From positions 1 to 7,912 of the forward strand of contig CAYPOY010000244.1 in assembly GCA_964412395.1 (NCBI GenBank): a stretch of 7,912 nt of DNA, in the 5' to 3' direction. Source of the stretch: CAYPOY01 sp964412395 (GTDB lineage: Bacteria > Chloroflexota > Anaerolineae > B4-G1). Below are positions 1 to 7,213 of the stretch, one piece after another. The position numbers and the translations under genes are program-made. Every line of letters begins with the position of its first letter. The first letter of the stretch is position 1. The notes below the pieces were generated by a model. That model searched no databases, was not told where the DNA came from, and was given only the letters and a program-made list of their open reading frames with translations.

Positions 1-162
1 AAAGGCAGGCGGAAGGTTCAGTGGCCTGCCCCAATCACAGGTTAGCAGACTCACTTGAATCGGGGGGTTGAGCGCAGCCAGCCCTTCGACCAGCCCGGTT
101 ATGTAGCGCTCATTCCCGCCACGCCGCCGCCCAACCTCTGTTGCATTGATGACTAGATGCAT
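1..162 (-). CDS. Glycosyltransferase, family 4 type, N-terminal fragment (runs off the left edge)
   Basis: The reverse strand from 162 down to 1 is open for 54 codons without a stop. It begins MHLVINATEVGRRRGGNERY and continues with ITGLVEGLAALNPP. This fits the N-terminal Rossmann half of GT4-type (GT-B fold) glycosyltransferases: a hydrophobic first strand, a glycine-rich loop followed by an acidic residue (GGNE, residues 15-18), then a helix of the 'Y..GL..GLA' type. The start at 162 is preferred because AAAAGGA (177-171) lies 8 nt upstream. An in-frame ATG at 171 would touch that ribosome site and is less likely. The catalytic C-terminal half lies outside the window, so sugar specificity cannot be judged. 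It is divergent from the rightward operon and probably belongs to the same polysaccharide locus, transcribed from the leftward promoter at 204-232. Confidence 0.72.
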   Translation of the reverse strand, partial: MHLVINATEVGRRRGGNERYITGLVEGLAALNPPIQVSLLTCDWGRPLNLPPAF

Positions 163-189
163 TGAAGGCATCCTTTTGCCTCAAGGCTT

Positions 190-218
190 TTGACCATGCC
201 GGTATTCTATGTTACAAT
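190..218 (+). promoter_or_regulatory. Predicted sigma70-type promoter for the rightward operon
   Basis: TTGACC (190-195) and TACAAT (213-218) are separated by exactly 17 bp. A TG dinucleotide at 210-211 gives an extended -10. The predicted transcript would start near 225, leaving a leader of about 50 nt before the ATG at 277. The promoter shares nearly all its DNA with a leftward promoter. Confidence 0.62.
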
Positions 219-232
219 TCACTCCCCGTCAA
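204..232 (-). promoter_or_regulatory. Predicted sigma70-type promoter for the leftward glycosyltransferase gene
   Basis: On the reverse strand TTGACG (232-227) and TAGAAT (209-204) are separated by 17 bp. Transcription would start near 197, about 35 nt before the ATG at 162. The two -10 boxes of the opposing promoters are only 3 bp apart, so both cannot be occupied by polymerase at once. Confidence 0.58.
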
Positions 233-233
233 A

Positions 234-248
234 CTGATTCGGAATCAG
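234..248. promoter_or_regulatory. Perfect 15-bp palindrome, candidate operator
   Basis: CTGATTC-G-GAATCAG is a perfect 7-bp inverted repeat around one central base. It lies one base beyond the -35 box of the leftward promoter and about +10 to +24 of the predicted rightward transcript. Its size and symmetry suit a dimeric regulator. In RNA it could also form a 6-bp stem with a 3-nt loop. No regulator gene is visible in the window. Confidence 0.45.
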
Positions 249-276
249 ATACCGGGTACTGGTGGAACGTTCAACG

Positions 277-1218
277 ATGGGACTGGCGATCATTATCCTG
301 AACTGGAATGCGGCGGCTGATACAATCCGTTGCGTTCGCAAAATCGCCTCCTGGAGGCATCTACAGCCGACGATCCTGGTGGTAGACAATGCCTCTACTG
401 ATGGCAGCCCCGAGGTTATTTCGCGTGAGTGTCCTGGGGTTCACCTGATACGTAACTCGACCAACCTGGGCTTCGCTGCCGGAAACAACCAGGGGATTGT
501 GGAGGCACTCTCCACAGGAGATGCGCCAATTCTCTTGTTAAATAATGATGCCTGGATTGAGGAAAATGATGTCATCAGGCTTCTGGAAACCCTCCAAACC
601 CACGAACAAATAGGCCTGATTGGGCCGCTGCTCTTTGATGCTGAACAGAAAGACAGGTTGCTGGCGGCCGGGAGCAAGGATCCAGCCCGACACCACCACT
701 CGCATAATTATGAATTGCCAACCGGTGAACCTGTTCAAATCGTCGAATGTGTGCCGGGAACCGTGATCGTGGGGCGAGCCGAGGTCTTTCGCACGGTCGG
801 CCTCCTGGACGAGGATTATTTCTTCAGCAGTGAGGTGGCCGACCTGTGCCTGCGCGCCAGGCAACACGGCTACCTTAGCGCCATAGACACCCGCGCGCGG
901 GCCTTCCACGACCTGGGACGCTCATCCAAATTTCGTGATGTGCTCCACGCCTACTACATCATTCGCAACCGCTTCCTGCTTATTCGTAAATTTCATCAGA
1001 AATGGAAAGTTTTGCTCTACGGCTTCTGGACTCTCTACAGCCTGGCTCTGTCAATGAAAGTGCAATTGAACGGCAAACTCTCCACAGCCCATGCCATCCG
1101 CCTGGGGCTTCTTGATGGCTTGCGAGGACGATTTGGCGGCCAGAATGAGCGCGTGCTGGCTGTCGCTTCTGGCGCAGTTGCCAAAGATGTAGAAGGCCTG
1201 GAGCTTCCCAGGCTATGA
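277..1218 (+). CDS. GT2-family glycosyltransferase (rhamnosyltransferase-like)
   Basis: This is a predicted cytoplasmic or membrane-associated inverting glycosyltransferase with a GT-A fold, moving a sugar from a nucleotide donor to a growing glycan. Numbered from the ATG at 277 (313 aa), it shows AIIILNWN at the N-terminus, VVDNASTDGS (35-44, nucleotide-binding loop), NLGFAAGNNQG (63-73), LLLNNDAW with the NND metal-site motif (89-91), and FFSSEVADLCLRA (182-194), the counterpart of the usual acceptor-side ED.DLC motif. The length is normal for the wzx/wzy-type locus GT2 group. The ATG at 277 is chosen because it puts the AIIILNWN strand at the usual distance from the start. A GTG at 262 in the same frame would add five residues, and neither start has a strong ribosome site. 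It is the first gene of the rightward operon, and its stop overlaps the next start as ATGA. Donor and acceptor sugars are unknown. Confidence 0.9.
   Translation: MGLAIIILNWNAAADTIRCVRKIASWRHLQPTILVVDNASTDGSPEVISRECPGVHLIRNSTNLGFAAGNNQGIVEALSTGDAPILLLNNDAWIEENDVIRLLETLQTHEQIGLIGPLLFDAEQKDRLLAAGSKDPARHHHSHNYELPTGEPVQIVECVPGTVIVGRAEVFRTVGLLDEDYFFSSEVADLCLRARQHGYLSAIDTRARAFHDLGRSSKFRDVLHAYYIIRNRFLLIRKFHQKWKVLLYGFWTLYSLALSMKVQLNGKLSTAHAIRLGLLDGLRGRFGGQNERVLAVASGAVAKDVEGLELPRL
1196..1213 (+). promoter_or_regulatory. Small hairpin immediately before the second gene's start codon
   Basis: GCCTGG (1196-1201) and CCAGGC (1208-1213) can pair around the loop AGCTTC, ending one base before the ATG at 1215. 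It lies within the last codons of the upstream gene. Ribosomes finishing that gene would melt it, which would favour translational coupling. A six-base stem in GC-rich coding DNA can arise by chance. Confidence 0.25.
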
Positions 1219-2231
1219 ACATTCTCTACCATCTGGCTACCCTGCCCCCCAGGATGCCGCAAGCCGAGGCCATCTCGCAAGAAATCACCGCCCTGCGAGG
1301 ATGTTTTGGCGGCGCTGTGGTCTACGTCAATCCGAATCATCAATTCCCCCTTTACATCCCCCGGCTGCTCTTTGGCTTCCACAAACTGAGAGAAATACGG
1401 AGCCGCGAAGCCAATCTGCACCTGCACCACTTCTGCAATCCTGACCCTTTCCCCTTCCCCTACTTGCGCAAACTACGACGCCCGATCATCTATTCTCTCA
1501 CCTGCGGGGTCAGGGACAGGCGTCCAAATGTGGCTTTCTTCTCTCACCTGGCCGCCATCGCTGCATCTGATAAACGCAGTCTGAAGTGCCTTCAATCGTG
1601 GGGGCTGGAAAATGCGGTCCTGGTCCACCCCGGGATTGATACCAGCCGCTTTACCTGCTCTCCCCTGCCGCTGCGCTCGGAAATCAGGTTGATGGTTGGG
1701 TCAGCTCCCTGGACGAAGGGCCAGTTCCGCACCAAAGGGGTGGATGCGCTGTTGTTAGCGGCCCGGCAAGCGCCTCATCTGCGATTGGTTTTTCTGTGGC
1801 GGGGGATACTGGCGGATAAAATGGAACGCCGGGTGCGCCAGATGAATCTGGCAAAACAGGTCACGGTGTGGAACAAACTGGTGGATGTCAACAGAATACT
1901 GGCCGGAGCACACGCCAGCGTCACTCTGGCCACTGCTCCAGACATTGTCAAGTCGTATCCCCATTCTCTGCTCGAATCATTGGCTGCTGGGAAGCCAGTC
2001 CTGGTCAGTCGGGCCATTCCTATGGCGGATTACGTGGAGCAGACCGGCTGCGGCAAGGTGGTGGACAGAGTCGCGCCTGAGGACATCCTCGCCACCATCG
2101 AAGCACTGGCGAGTGAGTACGCAGTCCTGCAACAAACCGCCCGGCAAGTAGGACAGCGGGATTTCTCACAGCAGCAAATGCTCGTGTCTTATCAGAGGGT
2201 CTATGAGCATGTCCTGGGATCATCAGGCTGA
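1215..2231 (+). CDS. GT4-like glycosyltransferase, divergent (338 aa)
   Basis: This is a predicted GT-B fold retaining glycosyltransferase. The C-terminal donor-binding half is recognisable: VLVHPGIDTSRF (around 138-146, the usual PPGVD..F), then a strand and helix with GVDALLLAARQAPHLRLVFLW, and PHSLLESLAAGKPVLVS around E254, which matches the E.LA.G.PVV block of group 1 transferases. The first glutamate of the usual EX7E pair is a lysine (K246). The N-terminal half lacks the glycine-rich GG.E loop and instead reads LPPRMPQAEAISQEITALR, so the acceptor side is divergent. The start codon overlaps the preceding stop by 4 bp (ATGA) and the end overlaps the YfhO-type gene by 29 bp, which implies a tightly coupled operon. 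Function as a polysaccharide glycosyltransferase is inferred; specificity is unknown. Confidence 0.82.
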   Translation: MNILYHLATLPPRMPQAEAISQEITALRGCFGGAVVYVNPNHQFPLYIPRLLFGFHKLREIRSREANLHLHHFCNPDPFPFPYLRKLRRPIIYSLTCGVRDRRPNVAFFSHLAAIAASDKRSLKCLQSWGLENAVLVHPGIDTSRFTCSPLPLRSEIRLMVGSAPWTKGQFRTKGVDALLLAARQAPHLRLVFLWRGILADKMERRVRQMNLAKQVTVWNKLVDVNRILAGAHASVTLATAPDIVKSYPHSLLESLAAGKPVLVSRAIPMADYVEQTGCGKVVDRVAPEDILATIEALASEYAVLQQTARQVGQRDFSQQQMLVSYQRVYEHVLGSSG

Positions 2232-4770
2232 TCGTACTCGGAGAGCCAAGCGGGAGATCGCGGGAGCCGTCTTGCTTCTGAGCCTGGCTTTGCTGGTCTT
2301 CTTCTGGCCGGCCGTGTTCGGTGGGCGCGTGTTACTACCTGCGGATCTGATCTTCGACATTGATCCCCTCTGGCAGCCTCTCGCGCCGGAGGGCTACATC
2401 CGCCCGGCAAATCCAGTTTTGTCCGACCAAGTCTACCAATTCTTCCCCTGGAAGGTCCTCACCTTGCGCTCGCTTGCTCAGGGCCAACTGCCGCTCTGGA
2501 ACCCTTATGCCGACAGCGGGCTGCCTTTCGTGGGAAATGCTCTATCGGCCATATTCAGCCCCTTCAACTTATTGGGCTATCTCCTTCCACTGTATACCTC
2601 GTACGTCGTCACTGCCATTCTTCGCCTGTCTGTCGCCGGTATCTTCACATTTCTGTTCGCCCGCGAGATTGGCCTCGGTAAGCCTGGTGCACTGCTTGCC
2701 ATGATCGCCTTCACTTTCAGCGGGCCTATGATTGTATGGGTTAGTTTCCCACCCTCCTTTGTCATCGTCTGGCTGCCAGCGATGCTGCTGAGCATCGAAA
2801 AGGCGCTCACCAGACGAAGCGGGCTGTACGTCGTCGCCAGTGGCCTGACCATCGGGGCGCAATTTCTGGGAGGGCAACCGGAGGTATCCTTCCACGTGAT
2901 GCTGGCTTGGGTGGCGTATGCGCTGTACCGGGCTATTTCCCTAAAAGGGCCTGTCCTGAGCGATGTCCTGAGCCTGTCGAAGGGCGAAGCCGAAGGATGG
3001 CAACTATCGAGGCCGCTCCCTCAACTTGTGAGGGTAGCCACAGCGGCGGCGATAGGCATGCTCCTGGCTGCGGTACAATTGTTCCCTTTCGTAGGGGCTC
3101 TCTTCCACAGCGCCACCCTGTCTGCCAGATACGCCGAAACGTCCGGTAATGCTGTTGCCCATCTCCTATTCGAGTGGCACGACTGGCCGACAGCGATCAC
3201 AGCACTCTTGCCTCAGTACTTTGGCACCGACCTCGACGGCAGTTATTGGTTCCCCTACAGCAATTACGTGGAACAGAACGCTTACGCGGGCGTGCTGCCG
3301 CTGGCGCTGGCAGTAATGGTTGCCTGGCACAATATCAGTCGCCGCCCCTCTCCCCGCCGGAACCTGGTCCTGTTTTTCGCACCGATGGCTGCCGTCTGCC
3401 TGGGCATCGCGCTCCGCCTGCCATTGCTGAACGGTGTCAATTATCTGCCCCTATTTAACGTAGCGGCGAATGGCAGACTGCGCCTGATCTACGTCTTTGC
3501 CGTCGCCATCCTGGCCGGTCTGGGGCTGGACGAGATCAGCGGCGGACACCGGCGTCCTCGTCGCACCACACTGCGCATCCTGGTCTTGCTGGCATTGATC
3601 AGCCTGTTTCTTATCGCGCTTGCCTACGGGGGCTTCGTCGTGTTCAAGGATGAGGTCATACGCTCTGGGCGCAACTTTATGGAGACGAATTGGGGCACCA
3701 CCCCCTATCTCTCGCGCCCTCTGGAGTATTGCTACGCCCTGGTAGAGGAACGGTATGAAAAGAAACTGGCCCTGTTCCGCCCCGATAACATTGTGATGTA
3801 CCTGCCGGTGCTGATCGCACTCTCCTGGTTTGCGCTGCACCAGTGGCAGCATATCGGCACAAAGGTGTGGATATACGCCGCCCTGGGCCTGACCATACTC
3901 GACGCCTTCCTGGTCGGTATGCCGTTCCACCCCACCACTGCCCCCCAACACATCTTCCCAACGCCGGATGCCATCCAGTTCCTACAGCAGGATCGTGACA
4001 TCTATCGAGTCAGCGGGACCGATTTGATCCTAAATCCAAATAGCGGCATGATCTTCGGCATATCCGACATACGCGGGTACGATACTGTTGTCCCACGCCA
4101 GTATGCAGACCTGATTGACCGCCTGGAGGGGCATTATCGCTTCCACTTCCATTCGCTGTTCGTGCAGGCCAGTTCCTCCCTCTGGGATTTGCTGAATGTG
4201 AAGTACGTCCTCACAGACCAGGAACTCGATGGAAAGTGGGAATTGGCCTACAGAGATGCAGGGAGCGTGAAAGTCTACCGCAACCGGGACGTGCTGGACC
4301 GGGCCTTCGTCGTTTACCGCGCCGAAGTCGTAGACAGTGCCGCCCAATCGCTGGAGCGGGTGACGGATGGAGACTTCGACTTCCGCGAGCGGGTCGTGCT
4401 GGAGGAGGTGCCCGCAGGCTGGACGGAGCCGCCGGAGATTCCCACTTCCGTTGCCACCGTCCAGATCGTTAACTACCAGCCCAACCGGGTCAGGCTGGAG
4501 GTTGAGACGGGTACCGATGGCCTGCTTGTCCTGACCGATACGTATGCGCCGGGCTGGAAGGCCCTGCTGGATGGAGTTCCCACCCTGGTGTACGTCGCCG
4601 ATCACGCTTTCCGCGCTGTCGTCGCGCCGGCCGGCGCGCACCAGATCGAGTTCGTGTACAAGCCGCTAGGTTTCCGGGTTGGGGCGGCGACCAGTCTGCT
4701 TACCGTAGTGGCTCTGGTACTTGCCCCTATAGTATCACGAATCAGGCGTACAAAAGAGCCGGGCCAATGA
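2203..4770 (+). CDS. YfhO-family multi-spanning membrane protein (GT-C-like)
   Basis: This 855-residue integral membrane protein resembles the bacterial YfhO family, which is related in architecture to GT-C glycosyltransferases using lipid-linked sugar donors outside the membrane. After a positively charged N-terminus there is a first membrane segment (about 20-39). An extracytoplasmic loop follows with D48, D52 and D54, DQVYQFFPWK (75-84) and LPLWNPYADSGLPF (96-109), which are hallmark family motifs. About a dozen further hydrophobic segments run to roughly residue 590. A soluble beta-rich C-terminal domain contains TDTYAPGWKALLDG (778-791), and a last membrane segment lies near 825-845 before a basic tail (RIRRTK). 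AGAGGG at 2193-2198 serves the ATG at 2203, or the alternative ATG at 2209. It overlaps the upstream gene by 29 bp and the downstream one by 4 bp. Residues about 250-266 are encoded by a dispersed repeat. The exact sugar transferred is unknown. Confidence 0.88.
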   Translation: MSMSWDHQADRTRRAKREIAGAVLLLSLALLVFFWPAVFGGRVLLPADLIFDIDPLWQPLAPEGYIRPANPVLSDQVYQFFPWKVLTLRSLAQGQLPLWNPYADSGLPFVGNALSAIFSPFNLLGYLLPLYTSYVVTAILRLSVAGIFTFLFAREIGLGKPGALLAMIAFTFSGPMIVWVSFPPSFVIVWLPAMLLSIEKALTRRSGLYVVASGLTIGAQFLGGQPEVSFHVMLAWVAYALYRAISLKGPVLSDVLSLSKGEAEGWQLSRPLPQLVRVATAAAIGMLLAAVQLFPFVGALFHSATLSARYAETSGNAVAHLLFEWHDWPTAITALLPQYFGTDLDGSYWFPYSNYVEQNAYAGVLPLALAVMVAWHNISRRPSPRRNLVLFFAPMAAVCLGIALRLPLLNGVNYLPLFNVAANGRLRLIYVFAVAILAGLGLDEISGGHRRPRRTTLRILVLLALISLFLIALAYGGFVVFKDEVIRSGRNFMETNWGTTPYLSRPLEYCYALVEERYEKKLALFRPDNIVMYLPVLIALSWFALHQWQHIGTKVWIYAALGLTILDAFLVGMPFHPTTAPQHIFPTPDAIQFLQQDRDIYRVSGTDLILNPNSGMIFGISDIRGYDTVVPRQYADLIDRLEGHYRFHFHSLFVQASSSLWDLLNVKYVLTDQELDGKWELAYRDAGSVKVYRNRDVLDRAFVVYRAEVVDSAAQSLERVTDGDFDFRERVVLEEVPAGWTEPPEIPTSVATVQIVNYQPNRVRLEVETGTDGLLVLTDTYAPGWKALLDGVPTLVYVADHAFRAVVAPAGAHQIEFVYKPLGFRVGAATSLLTVVALVLAPIVSRIRRTKEPGQ
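2951..3000 (+). repeat. Dispersed repeat (CCTGAGCCTGTCGAAGG type) embedded in frame in the YfhO-type gene
   Basis: The 10-mer TGTCCTGAGC occurs at 2952-2961 and again at 2964-2973, followed by CTGTCGAAGG and a GCGAAGCCGAAGGATGG tail. From memory this is the short repeat scattered through many Chloroflexota and other environmental genomes, where it often creates peptides such as LSLSKG or CPEPVEG. Here it reads VLSDVLSLSKGEAEGW in the YfhO frame, and the alternative frame gives CPEPVEG. It falls in a loop between two hydrophobic segments, keeps the frame open and introduces no stop. Confidence 0.68.
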
Positions 4771-6041
4771 GAATCCTCCACGTGGTTCACGGCTATCCCC
4801 CCTCCACAGGGGGCGCTCAGTGGCTGACGAAGAACCTTTCCGAGATTTTGGCCTCGCGTTACCACGACGAGGTGACTGTGTTCACAACGGTCGCCTACAA
4901 CACGGAACACTTTTGGTGCTCTGACGAGCCCGCGATGCCTGCCGGAACAGAGGAAATCAGTGGCGTGACAGTGCGCCGCTTCGCCGTGTTCAATCGCCTG
5001 AACGTACTGCGCATGCTGATCGCTGGTGTAGCACATAGACTGCGTCTTCCCTACAACGATTGGCTGCGCACCATCTACAACGGCCCGTTGATCTTTGGAA
5101 TGACCCAGGCGGTCGCCAGCAGCGGGGCTGACGTCGTGTTCGCCACCGCTTTCCCCCTTATGCACATGTACTACGCACTGGCAGGAGCCCAGCGTGCTGG
5201 AATCCCCATCGTCTTGCTGGGGGCAATTCATACGGCCGACGCGTGGGGCTACGAGCGGAAGATGATCTACCGGGCGATTCAGCAAGCCGATGCTTATATC
5301 GCTCTCACGCCCTTTGAACGCGACTACTTGATCGAGCGCAACATTCGGGCGGACAAGATAACGGTTATCGGGCCAGGCGTGGATGTCAGCGCTTTTGCCA
5401 AAGCCGATGGCGCGGTGATAAGAAGGCAGTACGGCTGGGGGGATGATCCGGTGGTGGCTCTGGTGGCGAAACAAACTGCACGCAAGCGTCCCAACGTCCT
5501 GTTGGAGGCCATGCGGCAGGTGTGGGCCGTGCGCCCCGACGCCCAACTACTGATCGCGGGTGCACGAACGCTGTATTCCCGTCAGATTGAAGAGATAATC
5601 AACGCTTTTCCGTCAGAACAGCAGACCCACGTCACCGTGGTCAGCGACTTTCCAGAAGAAGAAAAGCCCAACCTGCTGGCAGCCTGCGACATCTTCGTCC
5701 TGCCGTCCGGTCAGGAATCGTTCGGCATCGCCTTTCTTGAGGCCTGGGCCTGTGGCAAGCCGGTTGTCGGCGCCCGCATTGGGGCCATTCCATCAGTCAT
5801 TGACGAGGGACGCGACGGCCTGCTGGCTGCGTATCAGGACGCCAGCGACCTGGCGCGGGCCATCGTGGAGTTGCTGGCGAATCCGCAACGGCGGGCGCAG
5901 ATGGGTGGGGCAGGGCGGAGGAAGGTGCTGGGGAATTATACCTGGGAGATCGTGACCGATCGATTGCGGTCAGTGTACGTCAAAGTAGTTTCCTGTTATC
6001 GCGAGCGAACTGTCTCTACACTTTCATCAGTTTGCCCTTGA
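4767..6041 (+). CDS. GT4-family glycosyltransferase (group 1)
   Basis: This 424-residue GT-B retaining glycosyltransferase is well conserved. It starts MRILHVVHGYPPSTGGAQW, giving the glycine-rich acceptor-side loop at residues 13-18. The C-terminal half has VIGPGVDVSAF (200-210), a basic phosphate-contact segment KQTARKRPN (235-243), LLIAGA, a DIFVLPS strand, and the complete EX7E motif with E317 and E325 in ESFGIAFLEAWACGKPVV. IPSVIDEGRDGLLA then forms the donor-sugar loop. The ATG overlaps the stop of the YfhO-type gene by 4 bp and has only a weak AAAAGAG ribosome site, so it is probably translationally coupled. The last 20 or so residues after VYVKV do not look family-typical. They end inside the coding region of the convergent methyltransferase gene, at the point where base composition changes. 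Confidence 0.92.
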   Translation: MRILHVVHGYPPSTGGAQWLTKNLSEILASRYHDEVTVFTTVAYNTEHFWCSDEPAMPAGTEEISGVTVRRFAVFNRLNVLRMLIAGVAHRLRLPYNDWLRTIYNGPLIFGMTQAVASSGADVVFATAFPLMHMYYALAGAQRAGIPIVLLGAIHTADAWGYERKMIYRAIQQADAYIALTPFERDYLIERNIRADKITVIGPGVDVSAFAKADGAVIRRQYGWGDDPVVALVAKQTARKRPNVLLEAMRQVWAVRPDAQLLIAGARTLYSRQIEEIINAFPSEQQTHVTVVSDFPEEEKPNLLAACDIFVLPSGQESFGIAFLEAWACGKPVVGARIGAIPSVIDEGRDGLLAAYQDASDLARAIVELLANPQRRAQMGGAGRRKVLGNYTWEIVTDRLRSVYVKVVSCYRERTVSTLSSVCP

Positions 6042-6885
6042 AAAATCTGAATACATCTATTGCTTTAGTAATGATCGGGAGCACATAGAAATACATCAGC
6101 GCTCGATAATAGTTTTCAAATTCGACATCCTCGTTATCGCCATCAACCTGTGCTATCACCCTGATGTTCTGCAAGGTGTAGCTGGTCTTATATACGGAAA
6201 AACCAGCCTTCCTTAGAAACGCGCTTAGAGTTTTGCGCGAGTAAACAAATAGATGGTTTGGTGATGGATAATTAATTCCTTCGAATTTAAACAAGTAGAA
6301 TCCATTTGGTGAATAGTAGTTTGGAACTTCTATAAACAGAAAACTATCTTTTTTCAAAAAACCTCTAATCTTTGACAAGCTGCTTAGCGGATCTGCAAAA
6401 TGCTCAAATGTTTGTATTAAGATGACCGCATCATACAACCTATCCGCATCTTCAATATCCTCTAGCATACAGCACTCGATCTCTCTGATCCCGTTTATTC
6501 GTCTGGCAAATTCAACTGCTTCTTTACCGGGCTCAATGCCAAATACGTTGATGCCGTAGTCCTTAAATCTTTTCAGCAGAAAACCTGCGCTACATCCTAT
6601 TTCGACCAAGGTCAGGTTCTCTGTTTTTGGTAGATGTTTTATGACCCATTTGAAAACAGCTTCGTTCTGTTTGTCATTCTCGACAAAGCGACCATCCTCG
6701 CTTAACCTGTAGTCATATCCTTCTGAATAGTACTTTCTATAGTCTCTATGGTCGTCTTCCAGGAAAACCAGGCCACAATTACGGCACAGAAGTACTTTGA
6801 ATTCCCTATCAAATAGAACCTTGAACTGGGTGTGATTGCAGAGCTTACAAGGTTTGGCCGGTGATTCAGTCATGTCTATGTGCAT
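6016..6885 (-). CDS. Zinc-ribbon class I SAM-dependent methyltransferase
   Basis: The 289-residue protein begins with a zinc-ribbon-like module, CKLC (C13, C16) and CRNC (C34, C37), followed by a class I Rossmann methyltransferase domain. The SAM-binding motif I is VEIGCSAG (94-101), an acidic end of strand 2 is at IEP (E118), and the family motif TFEHFADP is at 159-166, then FLFIEVPNYYSP. This layout is common among methyltransferases in sugar and polysaccharide loci, including sugar C-methyltransferases, but the substrate is not readable here. The ATG at 6885 lies inside the end of the upstream methyltransferase pseudogene (10-bp overlap), with GAAAAG just before it. An in-frame ATG at 6873 has no ribosome site. 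The gene is clearly richer in A and T than the glycosyltransferases to its left, suggesting a different origin. Its end overlaps the convergent glycosyltransferase by 26 bp. Confidence 0.9.
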   Translation of the reverse strand: MHIDMTESPAKPCKLCNHTQFKVLFDREFKVLLCRNCGLVFLEDDHRDYRKYYSEGYDYRLSEDGRFVENDKQNEAVFKWVIKHLPKTENLTLVEIGCSAGFLLKRFKDYGINVFGIEPGKEAVEFARRINGIREIECCMLEDIEDADRLYDAVILIQTFEHFADPLSSLSKIRGFLKKDSFLFIEVPNYYSPNGFYLFKFEGINYPSPNHLFVYSRKTLSAFLRKAGFSVYKTSYTLQNIRVIAQVDGDNEDVEFENYYRALMYFYVLPIITKAIDVFRFFKGKLMKV

Positions 6886-7074
6886 TGCTTTTCAATTAAC
6901 AGGTAAAACCTGTTGGCTGTAGTATCTGGCTGATCTCGAAGCTGAATGGGATGAAAGATAGCCAGGGAAGTGACGTAATTGTAAATATTCCAAATATGTG
7001 CGAATAACCCCTGTTTGCGGTATCCCAGTATGGCCCGTTCAAATTGCTTGCCCTGCCACACGTAATCCCCTGCG

Positions 7075-7078
7075 AAAA
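7075..7078 (-). other. One-base frameshift site in the methyltransferase pseudogene
   Basis: On the reverse strand a run of four T lies between codons for EEANSVS and AGDYVWQGK. With three T the frame reads SVSFAGDYVWQGK and continues to the natural C-terminus. With four T it stops at an early TGA near 7040. This may be a second real mutation or a homopolymer error in the sequence. Confidence 0.55.
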
Positions 7079-7213
7079 GACACTGAGTTTGCTTCTTCCA
7101 GATCACAGGCAAACTGATCGAGTTCAATGATGCCAGGCAGGCCATATCGGACGTGCTCACTGAGGTAGATGTGTGGCTTGCCGTATATGGATCGGTACAG
7201 GCTGTCAAGCTGC

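Noticed and set aside
4030..4641. Reverse-strand open frame of 203 codons within the YfhO-type gene
   Set aside because: Antisense to a clear coding region, with low-complexity composition and no family motif.
4602..5546. Long reverse-strand open frame (314 codons) opposite the YfhO-type/GT4 junction
   Set aside because: It lies antisense to two well-recognised genes and its translation is rich in His, Gly and Arg with no recognisable domain. It is typical of an antisense shadow in GC-rich coding DNA.
6000..6060. Bidirectional terminator between the converging genes
   Set aside because: No GC-rich stem followed by a T run was found on either strand; the two coding regions simply overlap.
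7186..7208. Possible leftward promoter TTGACA (7208-7203) with TATACG downstream, just outside the element
   Set aside because: The spacing is only 15 bp and the -10 match is poor. The DNA also encodes conserved methyltransferase residues (LDSLYRSIYG), which explains the sequence.
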